Positions 23,369-31,268 of a stretch of 38,428 nt of DNA are shown here, one piece after another (the first letter of the stretch is position 1; each line of letters starts with the position of its first letter). Location of the stretch: positions 1 through 38,428 of the forward strand of contig JAGHUU010000118.1 in assembly GCA_018064695.1 (NCBI GenBank), in the 5' to 3' direction. The DNA is from Candidatus Blautia equi. GTDB taxonomy: Bacteria; Bacillota; Clostridia; Lachnospirales; Lachnospiraceae. The position numbers were made by a program, and so were the translations under genes. The notes beneath the pieces were generated by a model. That model saw nothing but the letters and a program-made list of their open reading frames with translations. It was not told the DNA's origin and did no database searches.

Positions 23369-24349
23369 ATGAAAAAAAGATTTGCAGCACTTTTATCTCT
23401 TGCTATGGCAGCATCCGTATTCACCGGCGCTATGGCTGTACAGGCAGACACCACTCTGAAAGTTAACACCGCACTCAGCGAGACCGACCCACTGTTCCTT
23501 GCTCTTACCGAAGTTTTTGAGAAAACTGTAGAAGAGAAGACCAACGGTGAGGTTCAGGTAGAGATCTACTCCGGTTCCCAGTTAGGAACTGATGAGGACG
23601 TTCTTGAGCAGGCTATCGTAGGCGCAGGCGTAGGCGTTATCACCGACCCAGGCCGTCTCAGCAACTATGTATACGATATCGGTGTACTTCAGGCTCCATA
23701 CATCGCTGACAGCTATGAGGATGCTCTTACCTTATTCGAGACCGAGACCTACAAAGGTCTTAAAGAGCAGGTTGAGAACTGTGGATTCCAGATCCTTTCC
23801 TTCAACTACTTCCAGGGCGAGAGAGAGCTCTTCACCAAAAATCCGGTTGCTACCCCAGACGATCTGAAAGGACAGAGAATTCGTTCTTCAGGATCCCAGG
23901 TTGTAACCAGCACTCTTGAGGCTATGGGCGCTAACACTTCCGTACTTGCATGGTCCGAGGCTTATCAGGCACTTCAGCAGCAGGTTATCGAGGGTGTTGA
24001 GGTTCACCTTTCCGCAGCAGTTGGTTCTTCCATGCAGGAGGTTACCAAATACCTTGCATTCACCGGACATCAGCAGCTTCTTACCGGTCTTGTAATTTCC
24101 CAGAGCTGGTTCGACAAACTTACCGACGAGCAGAAACAGATTCTTCAGGATGCTTCCTTCGAGGCTGGTAAAACTGCATCTGAGAACGTTATCGCAAGAA
24201 ACGACGAGTACCTTCAGACTCTGACCGAGGGTGGTATCGAGGTTATCGAGTGCGACAAAGAGGCTTTCAAAGCAGCTTGTGATTCCGTATATGACGTTCT
24301 GAAATATACCGAGATCAAAGAGGCTCTTGACGCTGAGCTTGGACGCTAA
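23369..24349 (+). CDS. dctP: TRAP transporter binding protein (DctP family)
   Basis: This 326-residue exported protein has a signal peptide (MKKRFAALLSLAMAAS, cut near AVQA-DT) without a lipobox cysteine, and a DctP domain with LFTKNPVATPDDLKGQRIR and the conserved Arg that usually binds a substrate carboxylate. It captures an organic acid outside the membrane and passes it to the DctQM permease. AAGGAGG precedes the ATG at 23369. The neighbours (YiaK-like reductase, YiaL-like protein, KDG genes) point to a sugar acid such as 2,3-diketo-L-gulonate or a hexuronate. It has three cysteines and several methionines, in contrast to the fused sulfur binding protein. Confidence 0.93.
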   Translation: MKKRFAALLSLAMAASVFTGAMAVQADTTLKVNTALSETDPLFLALTEVFEKTVEEKTNGEVQVEIYSGSQLGTDEDVLEQAIVGAGVGVITDPGRLSNYVYDIGVLQAPYIADSYEDALTLFETETYKGLKEQVENCGFQILSFNYFQGERELFTKNPVATPDDLKGQRIRSSGSQVVTSTLEAMGANTSVLAWSEAYQALQQQVIEGVEVHLSAAVGSSMQEVTKYLAFTGHQQLLTGLVISQSWFDKLTDEQKQILQDASFEAGKTASENVIARNDEYLQTLTEGGIEVIECDKEAFKAACDSVYDVLKYTEIKEALDAELGR

Positions 24350-24401
24350 TTAAAAGTTTTACAGATATTAAAGAAACAGAAAGAGGTTTAGGAGGTCACC
24401 T

Positions 24402-24917
24402 ATGTTAAAAACATTGGAGAACGGACTGAATAAAGTGGAAACATTTATCGTCTGCCTCGGCCTCATGGTTCTTATCTTTACAGTATTTGCAGCCGCTGTT
24501 CTGAGATTCTTCGGTATCGACATGTCCATGTCCACCGACCTTGCTCAGTTAGTATTTGCCTGGGTCAGCTTCATTGGAGCTGACCTGGCTATGCGTAAAG
24601 ATAAGCATATGGGTGTCGATATGCTGATCGAGAAATTCCCGCTTCCGGTCATCAACGCAATTTACCTTTTCAACTATATCCTGATCTTAGGCTTCCTGGT
24701 ATTCGCAGTTCGTTACGGTATCAACCTTTGTATCGTAAACTCCGCAAGAAAATACCAGACTCTTTACATCAGCTACTCCTATGCAACCGCAAGCTGCCCT
24801 GTAGGATGCGGTCTGATGTGCATCTCCGCTGTGAAACACATTGTTCAGTATGTGAAGAACATCATGAACCATGATTACACCAGCATTATGAAAAAAGAGG
24901 AGGAGCCGGCATTATGA
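24402..24917 (+). CDS. dctQ: TRAP transporter small permease
   Basis: This 171-residue protein has four membrane helices and the DctQ features STDLAQLVFAWVSFIGADLAMRKDKHMGVD. It binds the large subunit and couples sodium-driven uptake. AGGAGGT precedes the start. Its stop overlaps the dctM start by four bases (ATGA), so the two are translationally coupled. Confidence 0.92.
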   Translation: MLKTLENGLNKVETFIVCLGLMVLIFTVFAAAVLRFFGIDMSMSTDLAQLVFAWVSFIGADLAMRKDKHMGVDMLIEKFPLPVINAIYLFNYILILGFLVFAVRYGINLCIVNSARKYQTLYISYSYATASCPVGCGLMCISAVKHIVQYVKNIMNHDYTSIMKKEEEPAL

Positions 24918-26194
24918 TTATTCTTGGAATTACTTTCGTAGTACTCTTGGCAATCGGACTTCCTGTAGCATTTACAGTAGGTATTTCCGCATTATCCTTC
25001 TTTATTACCGAGCAGGTTCCTGTACAGATCGTTGTACAGAAGATGGTAAGCAGTACCCAGTCATTCTCTCTTCTTGCAGTACCTTTCTTCGTACTTGCAG
25101 GTAACCTGATGAACGAGACCGGTATTACTTCCCGTCTGATCAAATTCTGTAACCTTGTAACCGGTCACATGAGAGGCGGTCTCGCACAGGTATCCGTATT
25201 ACTTTCCTGTCTGATGGGTGGTATTTCCGGTTCCGCTACAGCTGATGCAGCTATGGAGAGCCGTATTCTTGGACCTGACATGGAGAAACGTGGTTACTCC
25301 AGAGGCTTCACCGCAGCGATCCTTGCTATGGGTGGTCTTATCACTTCCACCATTCCACCATCACTTGGTCTGATCCTTTACGGTGTTACCGGTGAGGTTT
25401 CCATCGGACGTCTGTTCCTTGCAGGTCTTGTTCCTGGAATCCTTATGACCGTAGTTCTGATGGGCGCTGTAGCTATCATCTCCAAAAAACGTGATTACAA
25501 ACCTGAGCATGAGAAATTCCCAAGCTTTGGTGAAGTAATGAAGGGACTGATTGAGAACATCTGGGCTCTTATGTTCCCAATCATTCTGATCGTTGGTATC
25601 CGTTTTGGTATCTTCACTCCATCTGAGGCAGGAGCTTTCGCAGTAGTTTACGCTCTGATCGTTGGATTATTCATCTATCGCGAGCTTACCCTTAAGAAAC
25701 TCATTGAGTGTCTTTCCACTACTGCTGTTGACCTTGCGGTTATCATGTTCATCATCATCTGCTCCAATGCATTTGGTTATGCAATCGTTACCGGTCAGCT
25801 TCCACAGACTCTGGCAAGAGCTATCACCTCCGTATCCGAGAACAAATACGTCATCCTTCTGATCGTAATGCTCTTCGTATTCTTCGTAGGTATGTTCATG
25901 GAGGCAACTGCAAACGTACTTCTTCTTACACCAATCTTCCTGCCGATCATCACTTCCTATGGATTTGATCCGGTACACTTTGGTGTAATGTATATGATCC
26001 TCATCACCATGGGTGGTATGACTCCTCCAATCGGTGTTACCATGTACACCACATGTTCTATTCTTGGATGTTCCATTCCGGTATATACAAAAGAGGCTAT
26101 GCCATTCATCCTTTCCATTATTCTGCTTCTGGTTATCCTGGCTGCATTCCCGCAGCTGGTACTGTTCCTGCCAAATCTGGTATACGGAGCTTAA
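24914..26194 (+). CDS. dctM: TRAP transporter large permease
   Basis: This 426-residue protein with about twelve membrane helices is the transport subunit of the TRAP system. Family features include FFVLAGNLMNETGI, GGISGSATADAAMESRILGPDMEKRGYSR split across the first conserved loop, and GGMTPPIGVTMYTTCSI near the C-terminus. It uses the sodium gradient to import the acid delivered by DctP. It is 37 bases upstream of the YiaK-like gene in the same operon. Confidence 0.94.
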   Translation: MIILGITFVVLLAIGLPVAFTVGISALSFFITEQVPVQIVVQKMVSSTQSFSLLAVPFFVLAGNLMNETGITSRLIKFCNLVTGHMRGGLAQVSVLLSCLMGGISGSATADAAMESRILGPDMEKRGYSRGFTAAILAMGGLITSTIPPSLGLILYGVTGEVSIGRLFLAGLVPGILMTVVLMGAVAIISKKRDYKPEHEKFPSFGEVMKGLIENIWALMFPIILIVGIRFGIFTPSEAGAFAVVYALIVGLFIYRELTLKKLIECLSTTAVDLAVIMFIIICSNAFGYAIVTGQLPQTLARAITSVSENKYVILLIVMLFVFFVGMFMEATANVLLLTPIFLPIITSYGFDPVHFGVMYMILITMGGMTPPIGVTMYTTCSILGCSIPVYTKEAMPFILSIILLLVILAAFPQLVLFLPNLVYGA

Positions 26195-26230
26195 TGCAGA
26201 ATACTGAAACTCAACTAAGGAGAAACTGAA

Positions 26231-27241
26231 ATGAGAGTATCTTTTGACGAACTTAAGAGTGAGATCAAGCGCGTGTTCGTGAAAAACGGAATGAGCGATG
26301 AGAAAGCTGATTTCTGTGCGCAGATCCACACCGAGTCCACCTATGATGGAATTTATTCACACGGCGTAAACCGTGTATCCCGCTTCGTTGATTACATCCA
26401 GAAGGGATGGGTAGACATTAATGCAGAGCCTGTAGTTGAAAAAGACCTTGGCGCTGTAAAAGTCATCAACGGAAATATGGGACCTGGAATCCTCAATGCT
26501 TTCTACGCTGCTGACCAGGCTATGGAGATGGCAGACAAATTCGGCATTGGTATGGTAGGTCTCAGAAATACTACACACTGGATGCGCGGCGGCACATACG
26601 GAAAATATGCTGCTGAAAAAGGTTATGTGGCAATCATGTGGACCAACACCGAAGCATGTATGCCGCCATGGGGCGCAAAAGAGTGCCGTCTTGGAAATAA
26701 CCCATTTGTAATGGCATGCCCTGGCGAAGAGGGCGGTCCTGTAATGCTTATGGACATGGCTATCAGTCAGTATGCATACGGAAAACTTCAGGTTACCAGA
26801 CTTGCAGGCAAACAGCTGCCATTCCCTGGCGGTTTTGATAAGGACGGAAATGTTACCTCTGATCCTGGTGCCATTGAAGAGTCCATGAGAATCATGCCGA
26901 TCGGTTACTGGAAAGGCTCCGCATTCTCCTTCATGCTGGATATTCTTGGTTCTGTTCTTTCCGATGGTATCGGAGCAGCAGACCTGAATGCAGCTACCAA
27001 GGGATCCTGCGGCGGATGCTCCCAGATTCTCATCGTTGTAGATCCATCTAAGATCACAGATGGAGCTAAGATGAGAGACACCGTAAAACGTGCCATCGAA
27101 TACATCAAGGGAGCTGAGCCTGATGAGCACAACTCCAGCATTCATGCACCTGGCGAGGGAAGCGAGAGATTCCACAAAGAGCATGATGAGAAAGGTATCT
27201 TCGTAGACGATACCGTATGGGAAGAGATTAAAGCCCTTTAA
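26231..27241 (+). CDS. YiaK-like 2,3-diketo-L-gulonate reductase (LDH2 family)
   Basis: This 336-residue protein belongs to the malate/L-lactate/YiaK NAD(P)-dependent family. Visible features are YDGIYSHGVNRVSRF with the catalytic-type His, NGNMGPGILNAF, VGLRNTTHWMRGGTYGKYAA and WTNTEACMPPWGAKECRLGNNP. In E. coli YiaK reduces 2,3-diketo-L-gulonate to 3-keto-L-gulonate and is encoded with YiaL and the TRAP system YiaMNO, the same set found here. TAAGGAG precedes the start. Other members of the family act on ureidoglycolate or delta-1-piperideine-2-carboxylate, so the substrate rests on the neighbours. Confidence 0.82.
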   Translation: MRVSFDELKSEIKRVFVKNGMSDEKADFCAQIHTESTYDGIYSHGVNRVSRFVDYIQKGWVDINAEPVVEKDLGAVKVINGNMGPGILNAFYAADQAMEMADKFGIGMVGLRNTTHWMRGGTYGKYAAEKGYVAIMWTNTEACMPPWGAKECRLGNNPFVMACPGEEGGPVMLMDMAISQYAYGKLQVTRLAGKQLPFPGGFDKDGNVTSDPGAIEESMRIMPIGYWKGSAFSFMLDILGSVLSDGIGAADLNAATKGSCGGCSQILIVVDPSKITDGAKMRDTVKRAIEYIKGAEPDEHNSSIHAPGEGSERFHKEHDEKGIFVDDTVWEEIKAL

Positions 27242-27267
27242 TCGAATATAGTTTACTTGTTGTGAGG

Positions 27268-27340
27268 CACCGATTATTTTCTGTTCTTCCGGATAGGATA
27301 TAATCGGTGTTTCGCACTCTGACGATTTTATATTGTGAAA
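27268..27340 (+). promoter_or_regulatory. Hairpin, possible -10 and IclR-type operator before YiaL gene
   Basis: CACCGATTAT (27268-27277) pairs perfectly with 27300-27309 around a 22-base loop. A TATAAT (27299-27304) overlaps the 3' arm, without a clear -35. TTTTATATTGTGAAA (27326-27340) matches 13 of 15 bases of the IclR palindrome at 28704-28718 and abuts the ribosome site. The YiaL-like gene may thus have separate control from the TRAP genes. Confidence 0.5.
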
Positions 27341-27353
27341 AGGAGTAAAAGAG

Positions 27354-27812
27354 ATGATTATTGATCAGATCAGCAACATGTCCCGCTATATGAGCTCACA
27401 TAAAAATATTGCCACCGCACTTCAGTTCATCGCAGATCACGCAAATGATCCTGAACTGCAGGACGGAACCTACCCGATCGTTCCTGATGAGGTGATCGTT
27501 CACGTTGTGACCAAAGATACCCACGCACGTGAGGCTGCTAAGATGGAGATCCATAAAAAATTTATGGACATCCACTACATCATCCGCGGTGCTGAGAGAT
27601 GTGCTGTTGCAGTTCTGCCTCCTATGGAGGAGATCGACTACAGCGATGAGACCGACAACGGTTTCTGGGACTGCGAGGATACCTTCAATGTGAGAATCGG
27701 CGAGGGCGAGTTCTACGCAGTATGGCCTCTGGAGCCTCACTGCCCACTGTGCAACGCAGGCGAGAGCGAGGAGAACGTCCGCAAATTTATTGTTAAGGTA
27801 AAAGTGGATTGA
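27354..27812 (+). CDS. YhcH/YjgK/YiaL family protein
   Basis: This 152-residue protein matches the YhcH/YjgK/YiaL family (cupin-like beta barrel, related to EbgC). Typical segments are HKKFMDIHYIIRGAERC and VRIGEGEFYAVWPLEPHCP, which carry the family His and Glu residues for metal binding. The family is linked with sugar-acid and sialic acid operons; its reaction is not firmly known, and an isomerase or mutarotase role is often suggested. AAAAGGAG precedes the start. It follows the YiaK gene by 112 bases and has an IclR-type operator at its ribosome site. It is followed by a long hairpin shared with the convergent IclR gene. Confidence 0.88.
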   Translation: MIIDQISNMSRYMSSHKNIATALQFIADHANDPELQDGTYPIVPDEVIVHVVTKDTHAREAAKMEIHKKFMDIHYIIRGAERCAVAVLPPMEEIDYSDETDNGFWDCEDTFNVRIGEGEFYAVWPLEPHCPLCNAGESEENVRKFIVKVKVD

Positions 27813-27819
27813 TCTATGA

Positions 27820-27899
27820 AATAAAGTGAGACAGGGGGACAGGGACCTGGTCCAATTTTTCTGAATCAAAAATGGACCAGGTCCCTGTCTCACTTTATT
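27820..27899. repeat. REP-like long hairpin, copy 1
   Basis: An inverted repeat of about 30 bases per arm (27820-27859 and 27867-27899) is built on GTGAGACAGGG and ACCTGGTCCA. The left arm has an extra GGGACAGG-type duplication and an extra A. It sits between the convergent YiaL-like and IclR genes and overlaps the end of the latter. A second member of the same family is at 32461-32536. It may act as a two-way terminator. Confidence 0.85.
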
Positions 27900-28656
27900 A
27901 AAAGCTGATTCTTGAAAGCTGTCTCTTCACGCTTAATACAAGGTGGGAGAGCTCGCGGATGCGCTCGTCCGACATGCGGTTGATAGGAGCGGAGATGGAG
28001 AAGGCAAAGCGGGGCTGGCCGTCGGAGGAGGTGAGGGCGGCTGCAATACAGCGGACACCGTACTCGTTTTCCTCATCATCCAGCGCGTAGCCCTGGCGGC
28101 GGACTTCATCAAGCTTCTGAATGAAGGAGCTGTAATCTGTGATGGTATGCTCTGTGAGGGGGCGGATCTCGCTGTTGTCCCAGATCTGTTTGACCTGGGT
28201 GAGATCCATATCGGCTGCCAGAGCTTTTCCAACGCCGGAGCAGTACACAGGGATGCGGCTGCCCACGCGGGAGACCATGCGGATGGTGTTGGTGAAAGAT
28301 TCTTCTTTATGAATATAGACAGCGTCTGTGCCCTCCAGCTGGACCAGATGGACGGTCTCACCGGATTCGTGGCAGAGCTGTTTTAAATATGGGCGGATGA
28401 TCTCCAGAATATCCATGCGCTCAAGAAGGCGGTTGGACATTTCCAGAAGCTTCAGGGTCAAGTCATATTTCTGTGTGTCCGGATCCTGTCTGACATATCC
28501 CATATAGATGAGGGAGCTTAAGATGCGGTGCACGGTGCTTTTATTTAATTCCAGGCGGGTGGTGAGATCGGAGAGGGCCAGGGGGCCGTCCTCGGATAAG
28601 ATCTCCAGCGCGTCAAAAAGCCTGTCTGCTACCTGGATGGGGTTCTTGCTTTCCAT
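27898..28656 (-). CDS. IclR family transcription regulator (KdgR-like)
   Basis: This 252-residue regulator has an N-terminal winged helix (about 8-70; LALSDLTTRLELNKSTVHRILSSL) and a C-terminal IclR effector domain (about 85-250) with GSRIPVYCSGVGKALAA and RQGYALDDEENEYGVRCIAAA. The start at 28656 follows AGAGGAA; a longer frame adds 42 unlikely residues. It is divergent from the KDPG aldolase-KDG kinase operon. Palindromes GTTTCACATTGTGAAAC near its own promoter and variants before eda and before the YiaL-like gene are its probable sites. KdgR-type IclR proteins respond to 2-keto-3-deoxygluconate, which fits the neighbours. Confidence 0.9.
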   Translation of the reverse strand: MESKNPIQVADRLFDALEILSEDGPLALSDLTTRLELNKSTVHRILSSLIYMGYVRQDPDTQKYDLTLKLLEMSNRLLERMDILEIIRPYLKQLCHESGETVHLVQLEGTDAVYIHKEESFTNTIRMVSRVGSRIPVYCSGVGKALAADMDLTQVKQIWDNSEIRPLTEHTITDYSSFIQKLDEVRRQGYALDDEENEYGVRCIAAALTSSDGQPRFAFSISAPINRMSDERIRELSHLVLSVKRQLSRISF

Positions 28657-28702
28657 AAAAGGGTTCCTCTTTTCCGGTTTCTGTTTTTGGTGATTATAGC
28701 AT

Positions 28703-28738
28703 GTTTCACATTGTGAAACAACGCCTTGTATTATGAAA
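28703..28738. promoter_or_regulatory. IclR-type operators, regulator side
   Basis: GTTTCACATTGTGAAAC (28703-28719) is a perfect 8-1-8 palindrome. A half-site with TATTATGAAA ends at 28738. Both are upstream of the IclR start and suggest autoregulation. Confidence 0.65.
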
Positions 28739-28764
28739 AGTGCCAAAAAACAAACGTAATATTC

Positions 28765-28792
28765 TTGACATTTTTTCGACATATAGTATAAT
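28765..28792 (+). promoter_or_regulatory. Consensus promoter of eda-kdgK operon
   Basis: Perfect TTGACA (28765-28770) and perfect TATAAT (28787-28792) are 16 bases apart, about 100 bases before the aldolase start. Confidence 0.85.
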
Positions 28793-28824
28793 CCATAACA
28801 AGAGGTTTTATAATATAGAACTGC

Positions 28825-28870
28825 GTTCCATATTATGAAACAAATAGTGTTAATATATCACATTATGAAA
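28825..28870. promoter_or_regulatory. IclR-type operators, eda side
   Basis: GTTCCATATTATGAAAC (28825-28841) and TATCACATTATGAAA (28856-28870; 13 of 15 bases like the regulator-side palindrome) lie downstream of the predicted transcription start. A bound repressor would act as a roadblock. Confidence 0.6.
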
Positions 28871-28888
28871 AAACGGAGGAAAAAGGTT

Positions 28889-29527
28889 ATGAACAAGGTT
28901 TTAGAGCAGCTTTCCAGCTATGGTGTAGTACCTGTAGTTGTGTTAAACGATGCTAAAGATGCTGAGCCACTGGCTAAAGCAATGGTAGAGGGAGGACTTC
29001 CTGTAGCAGAGGTTACTTTCCGTACAGATGCAGCAGAAGAGTCCATCCGCATTATGGCAGAGAAATATCCTGAGATGATCGTAGGTGCAGGTACCGTTCT
29101 TACCATCGACCAGGTTGACCGTGCAGTAGCAGCAGGCGCTAAATTCATCGTAAGCCCTGGCTTTGACCCTGAGATCGTTGATTACTGTCTGTCCAAAGGC
29201 ATCTGTGTTACCCCTGGTATCATCACTCCATCCGAGCTTGCTCAGGCTGTAAAACGCGGCCTTGAGGTAGTTAAATTCTTCCCGGCTGAGCAGTTTGGCG
29301 GACTTGCTACTATCAAAGCTCTTGCAGCTCCATATACCCAGGTTAAGTTCATGCCTACCGGCGGAATCAGCGCTAAGAACATCAAAGATTATCTTGGATT
29401 CAACAAGATCATCGCATGCGGCGGAAGCTGGATGGTGAAAGGCGACCTTGTAAAAGCAGGCGAGTTTGATAAGATCAAAGACATGTGTGCAGAGGCAGTT
29501 GCACTGGTAAAAGAGATTAGAGGATAA
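28889..29527 (+). CDS. eda: KDPG aldolase (2-keto-3-deoxy-6-phosphogluconate)
   Basis: This 212-residue class I aldolase cleaves 2-keto-3-deoxy-6-phosphogluconate to pyruvate and glyceraldehyde 3-phosphate. The catalytic Glu41 lies in AEVTFRT, and the Schiff-base Lys129 lies in EVVKFFPAE, both in family positions, with FMPTGGIS binding phosphate. The ATG at 28889 follows ACGGAGG; an upstream frame through the operator is not supported. It is the first gene of a two-gene operon with KDG kinase, under probable IclR control. Confidence 0.94.
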   Translation: MNKVLEQLSSYGVVPVVVLNDAKDAEPLAKAMVEGGLPVAEVTFRTDAAEESIRIMAEKYPEMIVGAGTVLTIDQVDRAVAAGAKFIVSPGFDPEIVDYCLSKGICVTPGIITPSELAQAVKRGLEVVKFFPAEQFGGLATIKALAAPYTQVKFMPTGGISAKNIKDYLGFNKIIACGGSWMVKGDLVKAGEFDKIKDMCAEAVALVKEIRG

Positions 29528-29566
29528 TCTACTGACGATTTCGTATAAACTGGAGGAATTTATATC

Positions 29567-30664
29567 ATGAATTTAAATTTAAGACCAAAAGAAGAGTGTA
29601 TGTTTGATGCTGTATCCCTTGGAGAGGTTATGCTTCGTCTTGATCCGGGCGAAGGCCGTATCCGTACCGCAAGATCCTTCCGCGCATGGGAAGGCGGCGG
29701 AGAGTACAACGTAGTTCGCGGCCTCAGAAGATGCTTCGGACTTAAGACCGCTGTTATCACCGCTTTCGCTGATAACGAAGTAGGTATGCTGATGGAAGAC
29801 TTCATCCTTCAGGGCGGCGTTGATACCTCCCTCATCAAATGGATGAAGACCGACGGTATCGGACGCGTTTGCCGTAACGGTATCAACTTTACTGAGAGAG
29901 GCTTCGGTATCCGTGGTGCAGTTGGATGCTCCGACCGTGCAAACACCGCTATCTCCAAAGCTACCCCAGAGGACTTCGATTTTGATTACATCTTTGGAAC
30001 CCTCGGCGTAAGATGGCTTCACACCGGCGGTATCTACGCAGCTCTTTCCGAGCAGGCATGTGAGACCGTTCTTGCAGCTATCAAGACCGCTAAGAAATAC
30101 GGCACCATCGTATCTTACGACCTGAACTACCGTCCATCCATGTGGAGCGCAATCGGCGGAAAAGAAAAAGCTCAGGAAGTTAATAAAGAGATCGCTAAAT
30201 ATGTAGACGTTATGATCGGTAACGAGGAAGACTTCACCGCATGCCTTGGCTTCGAGATCGAGGGCAACGATGAGAACCTGAAAGAGCTGAACCTTGACGG
30301 ATACAAGAAGATGATCAACGAGGCAGCTAAGACCTATCCTAACTTCAAGGCAGTAGCTACCACTCTTCGTGAGGTTAAGACCGCTACCGTTAACGACTGG
30401 AGCGCAATCTGCTGGGCAGACGGCGAGATCTACAAAGCAAAAGACTACAAGGGTCTTGAGATCATGGACCGTGTAGGCGGCGGCGATTCCTTCGCATCCG
30501 GTCTTGTATACGGCCTTATGACCACCGGCGATGCAGAGCTGGCAGTTAACTACGGTGCAGCTCACGGCGCACTTGCTATGACCACACCTGGTGATACCAC
30601 CATGGCAAGCAAGAAAGAAGTAGAAGCTATCATGGGCGGCGCTGGTGCTCGTGTACAGAGATAA
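29567..30664 (+). CDS. kdgK: 2-keto-3-deoxygluconate kinase (PfkB family)
   Basis: This 365-residue PfkB kinase phosphorylates 2-keto-3-deoxygluconate, giving the substrate of the adjacent aldolase. Features are SLGEVMLRLDPGEGRI at the start, FRAWEGGGEYNVVRGLRRCFG in the sugar-binding region, YDLNYRPSMWS and the C-terminal RVGGGDSFASG with the catalytic Asp. TGGAGGA precedes the start, 39 bases after eda. It is longer than many KdgK proteins (about 310-340) because of an insertion near residues 220-260. It is followed by a terminator. Confidence 0.9.
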   Translation: MNLNLRPKEECMFDAVSLGEVMLRLDPGEGRIRTARSFRAWEGGGEYNVVRGLRRCFGLKTAVITAFADNEVGMLMEDFILQGGVDTSLIKWMKTDGIGRVCRNGINFTERGFGIRGAVGCSDRANTAISKATPEDFDFDYIFGTLGVRWLHTGGIYAALSEQACETVLAAIKTAKKYGTIVSYDLNYRPSMWSAIGGKEKAQEVNKEIAKYVDVMIGNEEDFTACLGFEIEGNDENLKELNLDGYKKMINEAAKTYPNFKAVATTLREVKTATVNDWSAICWADGEIYKAKDYKGLEIMDRVGGGDSFASGLVYGLMTTGDAELAVNYGAAHGALAMTTPGDTTMASKKEVEAIMGGAGARVQR

Positions 30665-30700
30665 TCGTTTTATAATAGATTTCTATTTATAAATACGCAG

Positions 30701-30737
30701 AAAAGCTGTTGTGCGGAAACGTACGGCAGCTTTTTTC
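30701..30737 (+). terminator. Terminator of eda-kdgK operon
   Basis: AAAAGCTG (30701-30708) pairs with CAGCTTTT (30727-30734); the inner part is extended by GTGCG/CGTAC. TTTTTTC overlaps the 3' arm and follows it. Confidence 0.85.
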
Positions 30738-30771
30738 TTTCATAGGAAATTGATCTTATTTTCGCTGCTGT

Positions 30772-30800
30772 TTGCCGTATTTTTCATCTTCTGCTATAAT
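30772..30800 (+). promoter_or_regulatory. Promoter of the repeat-protein operon
   Basis: TTGCCG (30772-30777) is 17 bases from a perfect TATAAT (30795-30800), 42 bases before the first start codon. Confidence 0.6.
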
Positions 30801-30842
30801 AGGGGAAATATGCTTGTTGCTTTGATCAGAGGAGAGAATAAA

Positions 30843-31268
30843 ATGGCATTACTGAATATTTCCATTCAGGAGCTTACGCAGCTCATGGAGGAGAACAGAA
30901 GAAATTTTGAACGGCTTCTGCAGCTGCTGGAAGAGAGCGGCGCGGATGTGGAGAAATATAAAATCCCTGCCGGGAACGACGGGGAAGAAGAAGCAGATCT
31001 TTCAATACATATAAGTCCCACAAATATGACAGCAGATGGACGCAGAAAATGGGATCTTCTGGAGACCATGCTGGAGGAAGAGATCGAGGACTACCGGGAA
31101 AATGCAGAGGAGCTGCAGTCCATGAAGTATCTCTGCCGCACGGAAGACGAATATGCGGACATGGCACAGGAAGTGCAGGCATCAAAGGACCTGATCAATG
31201 GACTTCATAAGGCCATTGAGGGATTACAGAGAAGAGACCAGATCAGACGAGGAGAGAGTGTGAAATGA
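30843..31268 (+). CDS. Uncharacterised acidic coiled-coil protein
   Basis: I do not recognise this 141-residue protein. It is predicted to be soluble, acidic and mostly helical, with coiled-coil-like heptads at both ends (LTQLMEENRRNFERLLQLLEE and the stretch EEEIEDYRENAEELQ). The middle part holds an acidic loop (GNDGEEEADLSIHI). GAGGAGAG precedes the start at 30843. An upstream extension would add a false hydrophobic head that overlaps the promoter. It overlaps the next gene by four bases (ATGA), so the two proteins probably act together. Confidence 0.75.
   Translation: MALLNISIQELTQLMEENRRNFERLLQLLEESGADVEKYKIPAGNDGEEEADLSIHISPTNMTADGRRKWDLLETMLEEEIEDYRENAEELQSMKYLCRTEDEYADMAQEVQASKDLINGLHKAIEGLQRRDQIRRGESVK

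Noticed and set aside
27820-27899. Insertion sequence end or transposon
   Set aside because: No transposase gene or target duplication is seen. It is a compact hairpin repeat and is reported as REP-like.
28657-28782. N-terminal extension of the IclR gene
   Set aside because: The extra 42 residues run through the operators, and AGAGGAA precedes the internal ATG at 28656.
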